64,000 bases of DNA from Catellatospora tritici (GTDB lineage: Bacteria; Actinomycetota; Actinomycetes; Mycobacteriales; Micromonosporaceae). The notes below the pieces were generated by a model. It ran no database searches and was not told the DNA's origin. It was given only the letters and a program-made list of their open reading frames with translations. Where the stretch lies: assembly GCF_019083965.1 (NCBI RefSeq), contig NZ_JAHRCY010000011.1, positions 1-64,000 on the forward strand, in the 5' to 3' direction. Made by a program: the position numbers and the translations under genes. Shown piece after piece: positions 38,452 to 45,994 of the stretch (positions are counted from its first letter, which is position 1; each line of letters opens with the position of its first letter).

Positions 38452-39648
38452 TCAGCCCGGGGGGAGGGCTACGGTCACGGTGAGGCCGCCGCCTTCGCGC
38501 GGCACGGCCACCACCTCGCCGCCGTGCGCCCGGGTGATCGCGGCCACGATGGACAGGCCCAGCCCCGCACCCTGCCCGGTCACCCGGTCGCGGCCGAGCC
38601 GCCGGAACGGCTCGAAGATCACCGGAATCTCGTACCGGGGCACCACCGGTCCGGTGTTGGCCACGGTCAGCTCCCGGCGGCCGTCGGGCAGCGTACGGCT
38701 GGCCACCCGCACCCAGCCACCGGCCGCGTTGTGCCGGATCCCGTTGTCGACCAGGTTCTGGACCAGCCGCTCCAGCAGCACGGGGTCGCCGTCCAGCTCG
38801 GCCTCGGCCGCTTCGGCCCGCACCTGCACCTCGGCGGCGGCCGCCTCCGCGGCGGACTGGGCCACCACGTGCTCGACCACATCGGCAAGGTCGACGGTCG
38901 ACCGGTCGGCCAGCTCGTTCTCGGAGCGGGCGAGCAGCAGCAGCCCGTTGATCAGGCGCTCGTGCCGCAGGTTGATCTCCAGCAGGGTTTCACCGAGCCG
39001 TTTCACGTCGTCACTGGCGGTGCGCCGGTGCATGGCCAGCTCGACCAGCGACCGGTTCAGCGTCAGCGGCGTACGCAGCTCGTGTGAGGCGTTGGCGACG
39101 AACCGGCGCTGCCCGTCGAAGGCCTGGTCGAGTCGGGCCAGCATGGCGTCGAAGGTGTCGGCCAGCTCGCGCAGTTCGTCCCGGGGGCCGGTCAGCGAGA
39201 TGCGTTCGTGCAGGCCACGGTCGGCGGCGGGGGCGGCGCCGATGCGGCGGGCGGTCTCGGTGATGCGGTGCAGCGGCGCCAGCAGCCGCCCGGAGATCAG
39301 CCAGCCCATGGCGACCGAGAACGCGCCCACCACGGCCAGCGCCACCGCGCCCTGGGTCAGCAGCGAGGCCCGGGTGGCGTTGCGCAGGTCGTCGGCCTGG
39401 GTGCTGAGGTACAGCATGGTGTCCGGGCTGCCCTGGATCAGCAGCCGCTGCTCCTTGCGGCCGACGATGCCGCTGGCGGCCTTGCCCGGATCGGGCAGGT
39501 CGAACGAGAACGGCTGCAGCAGCTTCTGGTCCAGCAGGAAGTAGGTGACGGCCAGCAGCGCCAGCCCGGCGACCAGGAACAGCACGCCGTACGAGAGGGT
39601 GAGCCGGGCCCGGATGGTCAGCCGGCCGGGAGCCAAGATCTTGATCAT
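38452..39648 (-). CDS. Sensor histidine kinase
   Basis: The 398-residue protein has two membrane helices (about 15-38 and 112-135) flanking a roughly 75-residue outer sensor loop, then HAMP (SGRLLAPLHRITETARRI), the phospho-acceptor motif FVANASHELRTPLTLNRS, and HATPase motifs NLVDNGIRHNAAGG and GQGAGLGLSIVAAI. It phosphorylates the response regulator encoded just upstream. ATG 39648 overlaps the regulator's stop (ATGA). The signal is unknown. The divergent lipoprotein/efflux operon suggests envelope or antibiotic stress. Confidence 0.92.
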   Translation of the reverse strand: MIKILAPGRLTIRARLTLSYGVLFLVAGLALLAVTYFLLDQKLLQPFSFDLPDPGKAASGIVGRKEQRLLIQGSPDTMLYLSTQADDLRNATRASLLTQGAVALAVVGAFSVAMGWLISGRLLAPLHRITETARRIGAAPAADRGLHERISLTGPRDELRELADTFDAMLARLDQAFDGQRRFVANASHELRTPLTLNRSLVELAMHRRTASDDVKRLGETLLEINLRHERLINGLLLLARSENELADRSTVDLADVVEHVVAQSAAEAAAAEVQVRAEAAEAELDGDPVLLERLVQNLVDNGIRHNAAGGWVRVASRTLPDGRRELTVANTGPVVPRYEIPVIFEPFRRLGRDRVTGQGAGLGLSIVAAITRAHGGEVVAVPREGGGLTVTVALPPG

Positions 39649-40301
39649 GGAATCTGGTACCCCACTCCGGCGACGGTGTGCACGACGGCAGGTTCGCCCA
39701 GCTTGCGGCGCAGTTTGAGGATGGCCAGCCGGACCGCCGAGGTGAACGGGTCGGCGTGCTCGTCCCACACCTTCTCCAGCAGCACCTCCGCCGAGACCAC
39801 GGCCCCGTCGGCGCGCAGCAGTTCGGCCAGCACCCCGAACTCCTTGCGCGACAGCGGCACGTACCGGCCGTCGCGGAAGACCTCGCGCCGGGCCGGGTCG
39901 AGCCGGATGCCCGCCCGCTGCAGGGTGGGCGCGGCGGCCGTCCGGCTGCGGCGGCCCAGCGCGTGCACCCGCGCCGCCAGCTCCGGGAAGGCGAACGGCT
40001 TGGACAGGTAGTCGTCGGCGCCCAGCGACAGCCCGGCGACCCGGTCGCCGATCTCGGTGGCGGCCGTCAGCATCAGCACCCGCGCGGTCGACTGCGAGCC
40101 GATCAGCACCCGGCACACGTCGTCGCCGTGCACCCGGGGCAGATCCCGGTCGAGCAGGACCACGTCGTAGTCGTTGACCGCGATCCGCTGCAGCGCGGCG
40201 TCCCCGTCGTACGCCACGTCGACGGCGTGCGCGTCGTCACGCAGCCATTCGGCGATGGCGTCGGCGAGCAGCGCCTCGTCTTCGACCACGAGCACCCGCA
40301 T
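39645..40301 (-). CDS. OmpR/PhoB-type response regulator
   Basis: The 218-residue protein has a receiver domain with acidic pocket VVEDEALLADA, phospho-Asp in VVLLDRDLPRVHG and the KPF lysine (YLSKPFAFPE), then a winged-helix DNA-binding domain ending RLAILKLRRKLGEPAVVHTV. ATG 40301 follows GGGAGGG; the frame stays open upstream to 40352. It probably activates the divergent operon at 40559-44119 in response to the kinase. Confidence 0.93.
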   Translation of the reverse strand: MRVLVVEDEALLADAIAEWLRDDAHAVDVAYDGDAALQRIAVNDYDVVLLDRDLPRVHGDDVCRVLIGSQSTARVLMLTAATEIGDRVAGLSLGADDYLSKPFAFPELAARVHALGRRSRTAAAPTLQRAGIRLDPARREVFRDGRYVPLSRKEFGVLAELLRADGAVVSAEVLLEKVWDEHADPFTSAVRLAILKLRRKLGEPAVVHTVAGVGYQIP

Positions 40302-40558
40302 GTCCGGTATCCCTCCCTTGCCGGCGTACCCGGCCCGCCAATAGTTACCCAACGTGATGTTTCTTCGGCGTTAGCCCTGGTGGAAACGGTGGCGAAACGG
40401 CGGGGGGCGAAGAGTCCGAGCCGTGCCGCGGCGCTGTGCCCGCGGCCGCCGCGACGGCGTACACCGCGATTTCCCGGTTGTCGCCGCCACCTGCACCCAG
40501 CAGTGCCCGCCGCGACGCGGCCGGGTTCGCGGCGCGGTTCTCACGAGGGAGACACCTG

Positions 40559-41110
40559 ATGACCACGAAACGGCGGTGGGGCGTGCTGCTCGCCCTGCCT
40601 CTGGCGGGCACCCTGGCCCTGGCCGGGTGCGCGCAGGCGCCCGAGGACGACGGCATCGCCTCGGTGGGCGGGGGCAAGGCCACCGCGACGCCGAGCGTCG
40701 GGCCGAGCCTGAGCCGCCAGGAGAAGGGGCTCAAGTTCGCCCAGTGCATGCGCGAGCACGGCATCGACATGCCAGACCCCGACGCCGACGGCCGGATCAC
40801 CATCAAGGGCGGCCCCGGCGACAAGGACAAGATGGACGCCGCGAACAAGGCGTGCGAGCAGTACGCCCCGTTCGGCGATCGCGGCGGCCCCGGGCCGGAC
40901 CCGCAGATGGCCGAGAACATGCGCAAGTTCGCCCAGTGCATGCGCGACAACGGGGTGCCGAACTTCCCCGACCCCGACGGCGGCCGAATGATGATCGACG
41001 AGTCCGTGGGCGGCGACCCCGACTTCCCCGCCGCGCAGAAGAAGTGCGAGGCCGAGTTCCTGCCCGGCATCGTCAAGGGCGGCCCGGACGGACCCGGGGG
41101 CAAGGCGTGA
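40559..41110 (+). CDS. Lipoprotein with duplicated FAQCMR motif
   Basis: The 183-residue protein has a lipoprotein signal peptide (LLALPLAGTLALAGC, Cys near 24). The mature part has two copies of one unit: KFAQCMREHGIDMPDPDADG and KFAQCMRDNGVPNFPDPDGG, each followed by a further Cys about 45-50 residues on (NKACEQYAP, QKKCEAEF). This suggests two small disulfide-bonded domains. I recall the motif in actinobacterial lipoproteins beside ABC efflux systems; the function is unknown. GAGGGAGACACC precedes ATG 40559. The stop overlaps the next start. Confidence 0.82.
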   Translation: MTTKRRWGVLLALPLAGTLALAGCAQAPEDDGIASVGGGKATATPSVGPSLSRQEKGLKFAQCMREHGIDMPDPDADGRITIKGGPGDKDKMDAANKACEQYAPFGDRGGPGPDPQMAENMRKFAQCMRDNGVPNFPDPDGGRMMIDESVGGDPDFPAAQKKCEAEFLPGIVKGGPDGPGGKA

Positions 41111-42201
41111 CCGACACCCAGACCCAGCCGGGCCGCCGGCGCCGCCACCGGTCCGGCCGCACGGTCGTGCTGGCAGCGGGCGCGGTGGTCGCGCTCGGCG
41201 CCACGGTCGCGGCCGCCACCGGATTCGGGGGTACGCCGCAGAGCCCCGCCGCCACCGGGGCGCTGCCCCCCGCCACGGCCACGGTGACCCGGCAGACCCT
41301 GCTGGACACCCAGACCGCCGACGGCGAGCTCGGCTACGGCACCACCAGCACCCTGGTCAGCCGCCTGCAGGGCACGGTGACCCGGCTGCCCGAGGCGGGC
41401 GCGGTGCTCCGCCGCGGCCAGGCCGTCTACCGCCTCGACGACGCCCCGGTGGTGCTCATGTACGGCACCGTCCCGGCGTACCGGCCGCTGCGGCCGGGGA
41501 CCGAGGGCTCCGACGTGCGCCAACTGGAGCAGAACCTGCGGGCGCTCGGGTACACCGGGTTCACGGTCGACGGCACGTACAACGCCTCGACCGCGTCGGC
41601 GGTGAAGAAGTGGCAGGACAAGTTGGGGCTGCCGGAGACGGGCATGGTCGAACTGGGCCGGGTGGTGTTCACGCCGGGCGAGATCCGGGTGGACAGCCTC
41701 AGCGCCGAGGTCGGCGAGCCCGCCGGGCAGGCGGTGCTGACGTACACGGGCACCACCCGGGTGGTCGTGGTGCAGCTGGACGTGACCGACGAGCGACTGG
41801 CCAAGAAGGGTTCGGCGGTGACGGTGCGGTTGCCGGGCGGCGGCACGGTCCCGGGGAAGGTCGCCAGGTCGTACACGGTGATCGAGGCGGGCGACGGCAG
41901 CCCCGGCTCGTCGGCCGAGACGAAGATCGAGATGGTGGTGACCCTGGCCGACCAGAAGCCGCTGGGCACCATGACCCAGGCCGCCGTCGACGTGGTCTTC
42001 ACCGCCTCCGAGCGCGAGAACGTGCTGACCGTGCCGGTCGCCGCGCTGGTGGCGCTGCGCGAGGGCGGCTACGGGGTCGAGGTCGTCGAAGGCTCCACCA
42101 CCCGGTACGTCGCCGTCGAGGCTGGGCTGTTCTCCGACGGCCGGGTCGAGGTCAGTGGCGACGGGCTCGGTGAGGGCATGACCGTCGGGATTCCCCGATG
42201 A
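41107..42201 (+). CDS. Membrane-fusion-type adaptor with peptidoglycan-binding domain
   Basis: The 364-residue protein has an N-terminal membrane helix (about 17-38), an HlyD-like barrel-sandwich half (RLPEAGAVLRRGQAVYRLDD), then a PG_binding_1 domain (GTEGSDVRQLEQNLRALGYT, TVDGTYNASTASAVKKWQDK) inserted before the remaining adaptor beta domains, with a final VPVAALVALREGGYGVEVVE segment. It probably links the ABC transporter to the cell wall. GTG 41107 overlaps the lipoprotein stop and the 3' end overlaps the ATPase gene, so translation is coupled. Confidence 0.87.
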   Translation: MTDTQTQPGRRRRHRSGRTVVLAAGAVVALGATVAAATGFGGTPQSPAATGALPPATATVTRQTLLDTQTADGELGYGTTSTLVSRLQGTVTRLPEAGAVLRRGQAVYRLDDAPVVLMYGTVPAYRPLRPGTEGSDVRQLEQNLRALGYTGFTVDGTYNASTASAVKKWQDKLGLPETGMVELGRVVFTPGEIRVDSLSAEVGEPAGQAVLTYTGTTRVVVVQLDVTDERLAKKGSAVTVRLPGGGTVPGKVARSYTVIEAGDGSPGSSAETKIEMVVTLADQKPLGTMTQAAVDVVFTASERENVLTVPVAALVALREGGYGVEVVEGSTTRYVAVEAGLFSDGRVEVSGDGLGEGMTVGIPR

Positions 42202-42866
42202 TCGTCCTGGAGGACGTCCGGAAGACGTACCCCGGCGGGGTCACCGCGCTGGACGGGGTCTGCCTGACCGTCTCGGCCGGGGAACTGGCCGCGATAGTGG
42301 GCCCGTCCGGTTCGGGCAAGTCGACCATGCTGCACGTGGTCGGCACCCTGGACCGGCCGAGCGCGGGCCGGGTCGCCATCGACGGGTACGACGTGGCCGG
42401 GCTGTCCGACCGCAGGCTGTCGGCACTGCGGGCGGCCCGGATCGGGTTCGTGTTCCAGCAGTTCCACCTGGCCGCGGGCGTACCGGCGCTGGACAACGTC
42501 GCCGACGGGCTGCTCTACCGGGGCGTCGGCCGGGCCGAGCGGCGCCGTAGGGCCGCCGTCGCGCTGGCGCGGGTGGGCCTGTCCCACCGGCTCGACCACG
42601 AACCGCACGAGCTGTCCGGCGGCGAGCGCCAGCGCGTCGCCATCGCCCGCGCGGTGGTCGGCGACCCGCCACTGCTGCTGGCCGACGAGCCGACCGGCAA
42701 CCTCGACTCGGCCTCCGGTGCCGGGGTGATGGAGCTGCTGCACGACCTGAACCGGGGCGGCACCACCGTCGTGATCATCACGCACGACCGCGAGATCGCC
42801 GCGGGCCTGCCCCGGCAGGTGCACATGCGCGACGGTCGGATAGTGGCCGACGAGGTGACGCCATGA
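42198..42866 (+). CDS. ABC transporter ATP-binding protein, MacB/LolD type
   Basis: The 222-residue protein has Walker A GPSGSGKST, Q-loop FVFQQFHL, signature LSGGERQRVAIARA, Walker B LLLADEPTGNLDS and H-loop IITHD. Sequence and length match MacB/LolD-class ATPases that drive export from the outer leaflet. ATG 42198 overlaps the adaptor stop, and its own stop overlaps the permease start. Confidence 0.95.
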   Translation: MIVLEDVRKTYPGGVTALDGVCLTVSAGELAAIVGPSGSGKSTMLHVVGTLDRPSAGRVAIDGYDVAGLSDRRLSALRAARIGFVFQQFHLAAGVPALDNVADGLLYRGVGRAERRRRAAVALARVGLSHRLDHEPHELSGGERQRVAIARAVVGDPPLLLADEPTGNLDSASGAGVMELLHDLNRGGTTVVIITHDREIAAGLPRQVHMRDGRIVADEVTP

Positions 42867-44119
42867 CGACCACGATCAGCCTCGACCCCGGCCTCGAGCC
42901 GGGGCCGGACCCGGCCACCCGGCCCCGGCTCGCCCCGGCCCGGCTCGGGCCCGGGGACGTGCTGCGGGTCGGCGGCGTCGGCCTGCGTACCCGGCCGGTG
43001 CGGGCGTTCCTGTCCGCGCTCGGCATCGCCATCGGCATCGCCGCGATGATCGCCGTGGTGGGCATCTCCTCCTCGTCGCGGGCCGAGCTCGACCGCACCC
43101 TGGCCGCGCTCGGCACCAACCTGCTCACCGTCGCCCCCGGACACACCATGTTCGGCGAGGACGCGCACCTGCCCGAGGAGTCGGTGCCGATGATCGGGCG
43201 GATCGCCCCGGTCGAGCGGGTCTCGGCGGTCGGGAAGGTGTCCGACGTCAAGCTGTACCGGTCCGACCTGATCCCGAAGGTGCAGACCAACGGCCTGTCC
43301 GTGTACGCCGCCCGCACCGACCTGCCCGCCGTGCTCGGGGCGACCCTGCACAGCGGCGGCTGGCTCAACGAGGCCACCGCGGGCTACCCGGCGGTGGTGC
43401 TCGGCGCCACCGCGGCGCAGCGGCTCGGCATCGGCCACGCCTCGCCCGACACGCGCGTGTTCCTGGGCGGCGAGTGGTTCACCGTCGTCGGCATCCTCGA
43501 CCCGGTGGCGCTGGCGCCCGAACTCGACACGGCGGCGCTGGTGGGCTGGGCCGTGGCCGAGCAGCGGCTCGGCTTCGACCGGTACCCGACCGTCGTCTAC
43601 ACCCGGGTGAAGGAGAACGCCGTCGAGGCGGTACGCGGCGTGCTGGCCGCCACCGCCAACCCGCAGGCGCCGAACGAGGTGGACGTGTCCCGCCCGTCCG
43701 ACGCGCTGGCCGCCAAGCAGGCCGCCAACCAGGCCTTCACCGGCCTGCTGCTGGGCCTGGGCGCGGTCGCGCTGCTGGTCGGCGGGGTCGGTGTGGCCAA
43801 CACCATGGTCATCTCGGTGCTGGAGCGGCGGGCCGAGATCGGACTGCGGCGCTCGCTGGGCGCCACGCGCGGACACATCCGGCTGCAGTTTCTGTCCGAG
43901 TCGCTGCTGCTGTCGGCGCTCGGGGGCGGCGGCGGGGTGCTGCTCGGGATCGCGGTGACCGGCGGGTACGCGACGTACCAGGACTGGCCGACGGTGGTGC
44001 CGGCCTGGGCGATGCTCGGCGGGGTGGGGGCGACGCTGGCGATCGGGGCGGTGGCGGGGCTCTACCCGGCGGTGCGCGCGGCCCGCCTCTCTCCCACCGA
44101 AGCCCTCGCCACCCCCTGA
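42863..44119 (+). CDS. ABC transporter permease, MacB/FtsX type
   Basis: The 418-residue protein has a first membrane helix at about 45-70 (FLSALGIAIGIAAMIAVVGI), a large outer MacB_PCD domain (about 70-275) and three helices in the C-terminal FtsX domain (GLLLGLGAVALLVGGVGVAN, then a loop RRAEIGLRRSLGATRGHIRL that contacts the ATPase). It works as a dimer with the preceding ATPase as a mechanotransmission-type exporter. It ends the operon and is followed by a hairpin repeat. Confidence 0.93.
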   Translation: MTTTISLDPGLEPGPDPATRPRLAPARLGPGDVLRVGGVGLRTRPVRAFLSALGIAIGIAAMIAVVGISSSSRAELDRTLAALGTNLLTVAPGHTMFGEDAHLPEESVPMIGRIAPVERVSAVGKVSDVKLYRSDLIPKVQTNGLSVYAARTDLPAVLGATLHSGGWLNEATAGYPAVVLGATAAQRLGIGHASPDTRVFLGGEWFTVVGILDPVALAPELDTAALVGWAVAEQRLGFDRYPTVVYTRVKENAVEAVRGVLAATANPQAPNEVDVSRPSDALAAKQAANQAFTGLLLGLGAVALLVGGVGVANTMVISVLERRAEIGLRRSLGATRGHIRLQFLSESLLLSALGGGGGVLLGIAVTGGYATYQDWPTVVPAWAMLGGVGATLAIGAVAGLYPAVRAARLSPTEALATP

Positions 44120-44126
44120 CCCCGGT

Positions 44127-44209
44127 GCGGAAGGGCACCTTCGTCGCATCGCGTCAGCGAGGCGAGCAGCAGTTCAGCTCGCGCTACGCAGCAGAAGGTG
44201 CCCTTCTTC
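44127..44209. repeat. GAAGGTGCCCTTC hairpin element, long-loop copy
   Basis: Arms GCGGAAGGGCACCTTC (44127-44142) and GAAGGTGCCCTTCTTC (44194-44209) enclose a 51-nt spacer that differs from the other copies and has its own short palindromes. It separates the permease gene from the convergent tRNA gene. Confidence 0.75.
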
Positions 44210-44271
44210 ACTCGGGCCGCTGAACGGGCCGCCGAAGTCGCGACAGGTTGCGGACACAAGGTGGGGCAGGT

Positions 44272-44280
44272 TGTGGACAA
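44272..44280 (-). other. Single perfect DnaA box
   Basis: On the minus strand these bases read TTGTCCACA, the actinobacterial DnaA-box consensus. A weaker relative (TGCGGACAC on the plus strand) lies about 22 bp upstream. It is directly fused to the T-tract of the tRNA terminator, so part of the match is shared with that signal. An isolated box is not an origin. Confidence 0.45.
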
Positions 44281-44313
44281 AAAAAGTGAGGGGCTCCTGT
44301 CGGAGCCCCTCAC
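44279..44313 (-). terminator. Rho-independent terminator of tRNA-Leu
   Basis: On the minus strand a perfect 12-bp stem (44286-44297 with 44302-44313, loop TGTC) is followed by seven T residues. It starts 4 bp after the encoded CCA of the tRNA. Confidence 0.95.
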
Positions 44314-44317
44314 TTGC

Positions 44318-44403
44318 TGGTGGGGAAGGGGGGAGTTGAACCCCCACGCCCTTTCGGGCACACGGACCTGAACCGTGCGCGTCTGCCATTCCGCCACTTC
44401 CCC
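44318..44403 (-). tRNA. tRNA-Leu (anticodon CAG), CCA encoded
   Basis: The minus strand folds into a class II cloverleaf: acceptor GGGGAAG/CTTCCCC, D arm GCGGAATGGCAGACGC, anticodon stem CACGG/CCGTG with loop TTCAGGT (anticodon CAG), long variable arm TGCCCGAAAGGGCGT, and T arm GGGGG/CCCCC with loop TTCAACT. Discriminator A and CCA are encoded. The long variable arm and A73 are leucine identity elements. It reads CUG, the main leucine codon in high-GC genomes. Confidence 0.97.
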
Positions 44404-44747
44404 AACGGGGACATGTCACTGCCCCGGCAGACTTGCTGTCCTACTGTCTTACTGACCTGCTGGTCTTGCTCTTGCGCCGGACCATTATGGCATGTCCCGG
44501 ACACTCACCCGGAGTGACCTCCCGAAGCGTGCTGGCACAGCTTACGCTATGCCTGCTCCGCTTCGCCAACCGGTTACCCGGCGGGCGGTGCGGACAGAAC
44601 ATTAACACGACCACCTGGCCAAGTGTGAAATCGGAAGCGAGGATGGGTGATCGTGCGGGCGTGGCGTCGGCAACGGCGAACGTATTGGGCGAAGACGCGG
44701 GAGTGGAGGGCAGATAACATCATGTCCTCGGAACCCGAGGAGGACCG
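44404..44747. other. 344-bp divergent spacer (tRNA / fhaA promoters)
   Basis: No gene is seen. It must hold the minus-strand tRNA promoter and the plus-strand promoter of the fhaA-pknB operon. On the minus strand CATAAT (complement of 44484-44489) is a good -10-like hexamer, but no clear -35 pairs with it. An AT-richer stretch AACATTAACACGACC (from 44598) lies upstream of fhaA. Confidence 0.4.
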
Positions 44748-45500
44748 GTGAGCGTGTTGCAACGCTTCGAGAAACGGCTGGAAGGCCTGGTAGAGGGCGC
44801 CTTCGCGAAGGTGTTCAAGGGGGTCGTCCACCCTGTGGAGATCCTGAACGCCATGCAGCGGGAGGCAGAGGCCCACAAGGCGATCCTGGTCGGTGGGCGC
44901 ACGCTCGTGCCGAACCGCTATGTGATCGACCTCTCGCCGTATGACCACAGCCGGTTGGCGCCGTACGCGGCGGCGCTGGCGCAGGAGCTGGCGCAGTCGC
45001 AGGCCGAGTTCATCGGTGAGCAGGCCTGGACGGTGTACGGCGACGTCATCGTCGAGATCGAGCGCGGCGACGGGCTCGACACGGGCATGTTCCGGGTCTC
45101 GGCCGAGGTCTACACGGCCGACCAGGCACCGCAGGCGACGTACGAGGCACCTCCGGCGTACCCGTCGTACCAGCAGGGTGGTGGTGGCGCGCCGCACGGC
45201 GGTGGCGCTCCCGGCACCCGCAACGTACGGCTGGTCTCCGGCGACGGGCGGACGTTCCCGCTGGCGATCGGTTCGACCACGATCGGCCGCGGCGACCAGG
45301 CCAACCTGCGCCTGCCGGACGTCGGCATCTCGCGCCGGCACGCCCGCCTCGACTTCGACGGCGCCCAGGTGGTGCTGACGGACCTCGGCTCCACCAACGG
45401 CACGATGGTCAACGGTCAGCGCGTCTCGGCGGTCGCCCTCAACCCGGGCGACATGATCCAGATCGGCACCACGACCCTGACGTTCCGCGTGGACGGCTGA
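44748..45500 (+). CDS. fhaA: FhaA: DUF3662 and FHA-domain protein
   Basis: The 250-residue protein has an N-terminal DUF3662 domain (about 1-125; LQRFEKRLEGLVEGAFAKVF), a Gly/Pro/Tyr-rich linker and a C-terminal FHA domain (IGRGDQANLRLPDVGISRRH, LTDLGSTNGTMVNG) that binds phosphothreonine. In mycobacteria FhaA binds phosphorylated MviN and links PknB signalling to peptidoglycan precursor flipping. The linker is shorter than in the M. tuberculosis protein. GTG 44748 follows GAGGACC. It is the first gene of the operon to pknB. Confidence 0.95.
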   Translation: MSVLQRFEKRLEGLVEGAFAKVFKGVVHPVEILNAMQREAEAHKAILVGGRTLVPNRYVIDLSPYDHSRLAPYAAALAQELAQSQAEFIGEQAWTVYGDVIVEIERGDGLDTGMFRVSAEVYTADQAPQATYEAPPAYPSYQQGGGGAPHGGGAPGTRNVRLVSGDGRTFPLAIGSTTIGRGDQANLRLPDVGISRRHARLDFDGAQVVLTDLGSTNGTMVNGQRVSAVALNPGDMIQIGTTTLTFRVDG

Positions 45501-45505
45501 TCGGG

Positions 45506-45994
45506 TTGCCCGAGATCGTTCTCACTGCCGCCAGGTTCGGATTCCTCGTCCTGCTGTGGATCTTCGTGTTCACGGTGGTCGGGGTTATCCGCCGTGACCT
45601 GTTCGCCGGTTCCCGTACGGGCCGGCTGGTCGCCGCTCCGCGCGGGATCACCGGCACGGCGGCGGCGGGGGGTGCGCGGCCGGCCAAGGTCAAGAAGGGT
45701 CGGGCCGCGCACACGCTCGTGGTCACCGCCGGCTCGCTGGCCGGCACCAAGATCACGCTGGGCGAGGCTCCCATCACTATCGGCCGCGCCGAAGACTCCA
45801 CGCTGGTCATCACCGACGACTACGCATCGGCGCGGCATGCCCGCCTGGTGCCGCGCGACGGCCAGTGGATGGTGGAGGACCTCGGCTCGACCAACGGCAC
45901 CTACCTGGACCGCACCAAGGTGAGCGGACCTACTCCCGTACCCCTCGGCGTGCCGATTCGCATCGGCCGCACTTCCCTCGAATTACGGCCATGA
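45506..45994 (+). CDS. fhaB: FhaB/FipA: membrane-anchored FHA protein
   Basis: The 162-residue protein has one N-terminal membrane helix (FGFLVLLWIFVFTVVGVI), a basic linker and a cytoplasmic FHA domain (ITIGRAEDSTLVITDDYASA, VEDLGSTNGTYLD). In mycobacteria the orthologue supports divisome and cell-wall functions as a kinase substrate and phosphothreonine reader. The TTG start (45506) lies 5 bp after the fhaA stop; its stop overlaps the pstP start. Confidence 0.94.
   Translation: MPEIVLTAARFGFLVLLWIFVFTVVGVIRRDLFAGSRTGRLVAAPRGITGTAAAGGARPAKVKKGRAAHTLVVTAGSLAGTKITLGEAPITIGRAEDSTLVITDDYASARHARLVPRDGQWMVEDLGSTNGTYLDRTKVSGPTPVPLGVPIRIGRTSLELRP

Noticed and set aside
44221..44285. Replication origin near the DnaA box
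   Set aside because: Only one perfect and one weak box, no AT-rich unwinding region and no dnaA/dnaN nearby.
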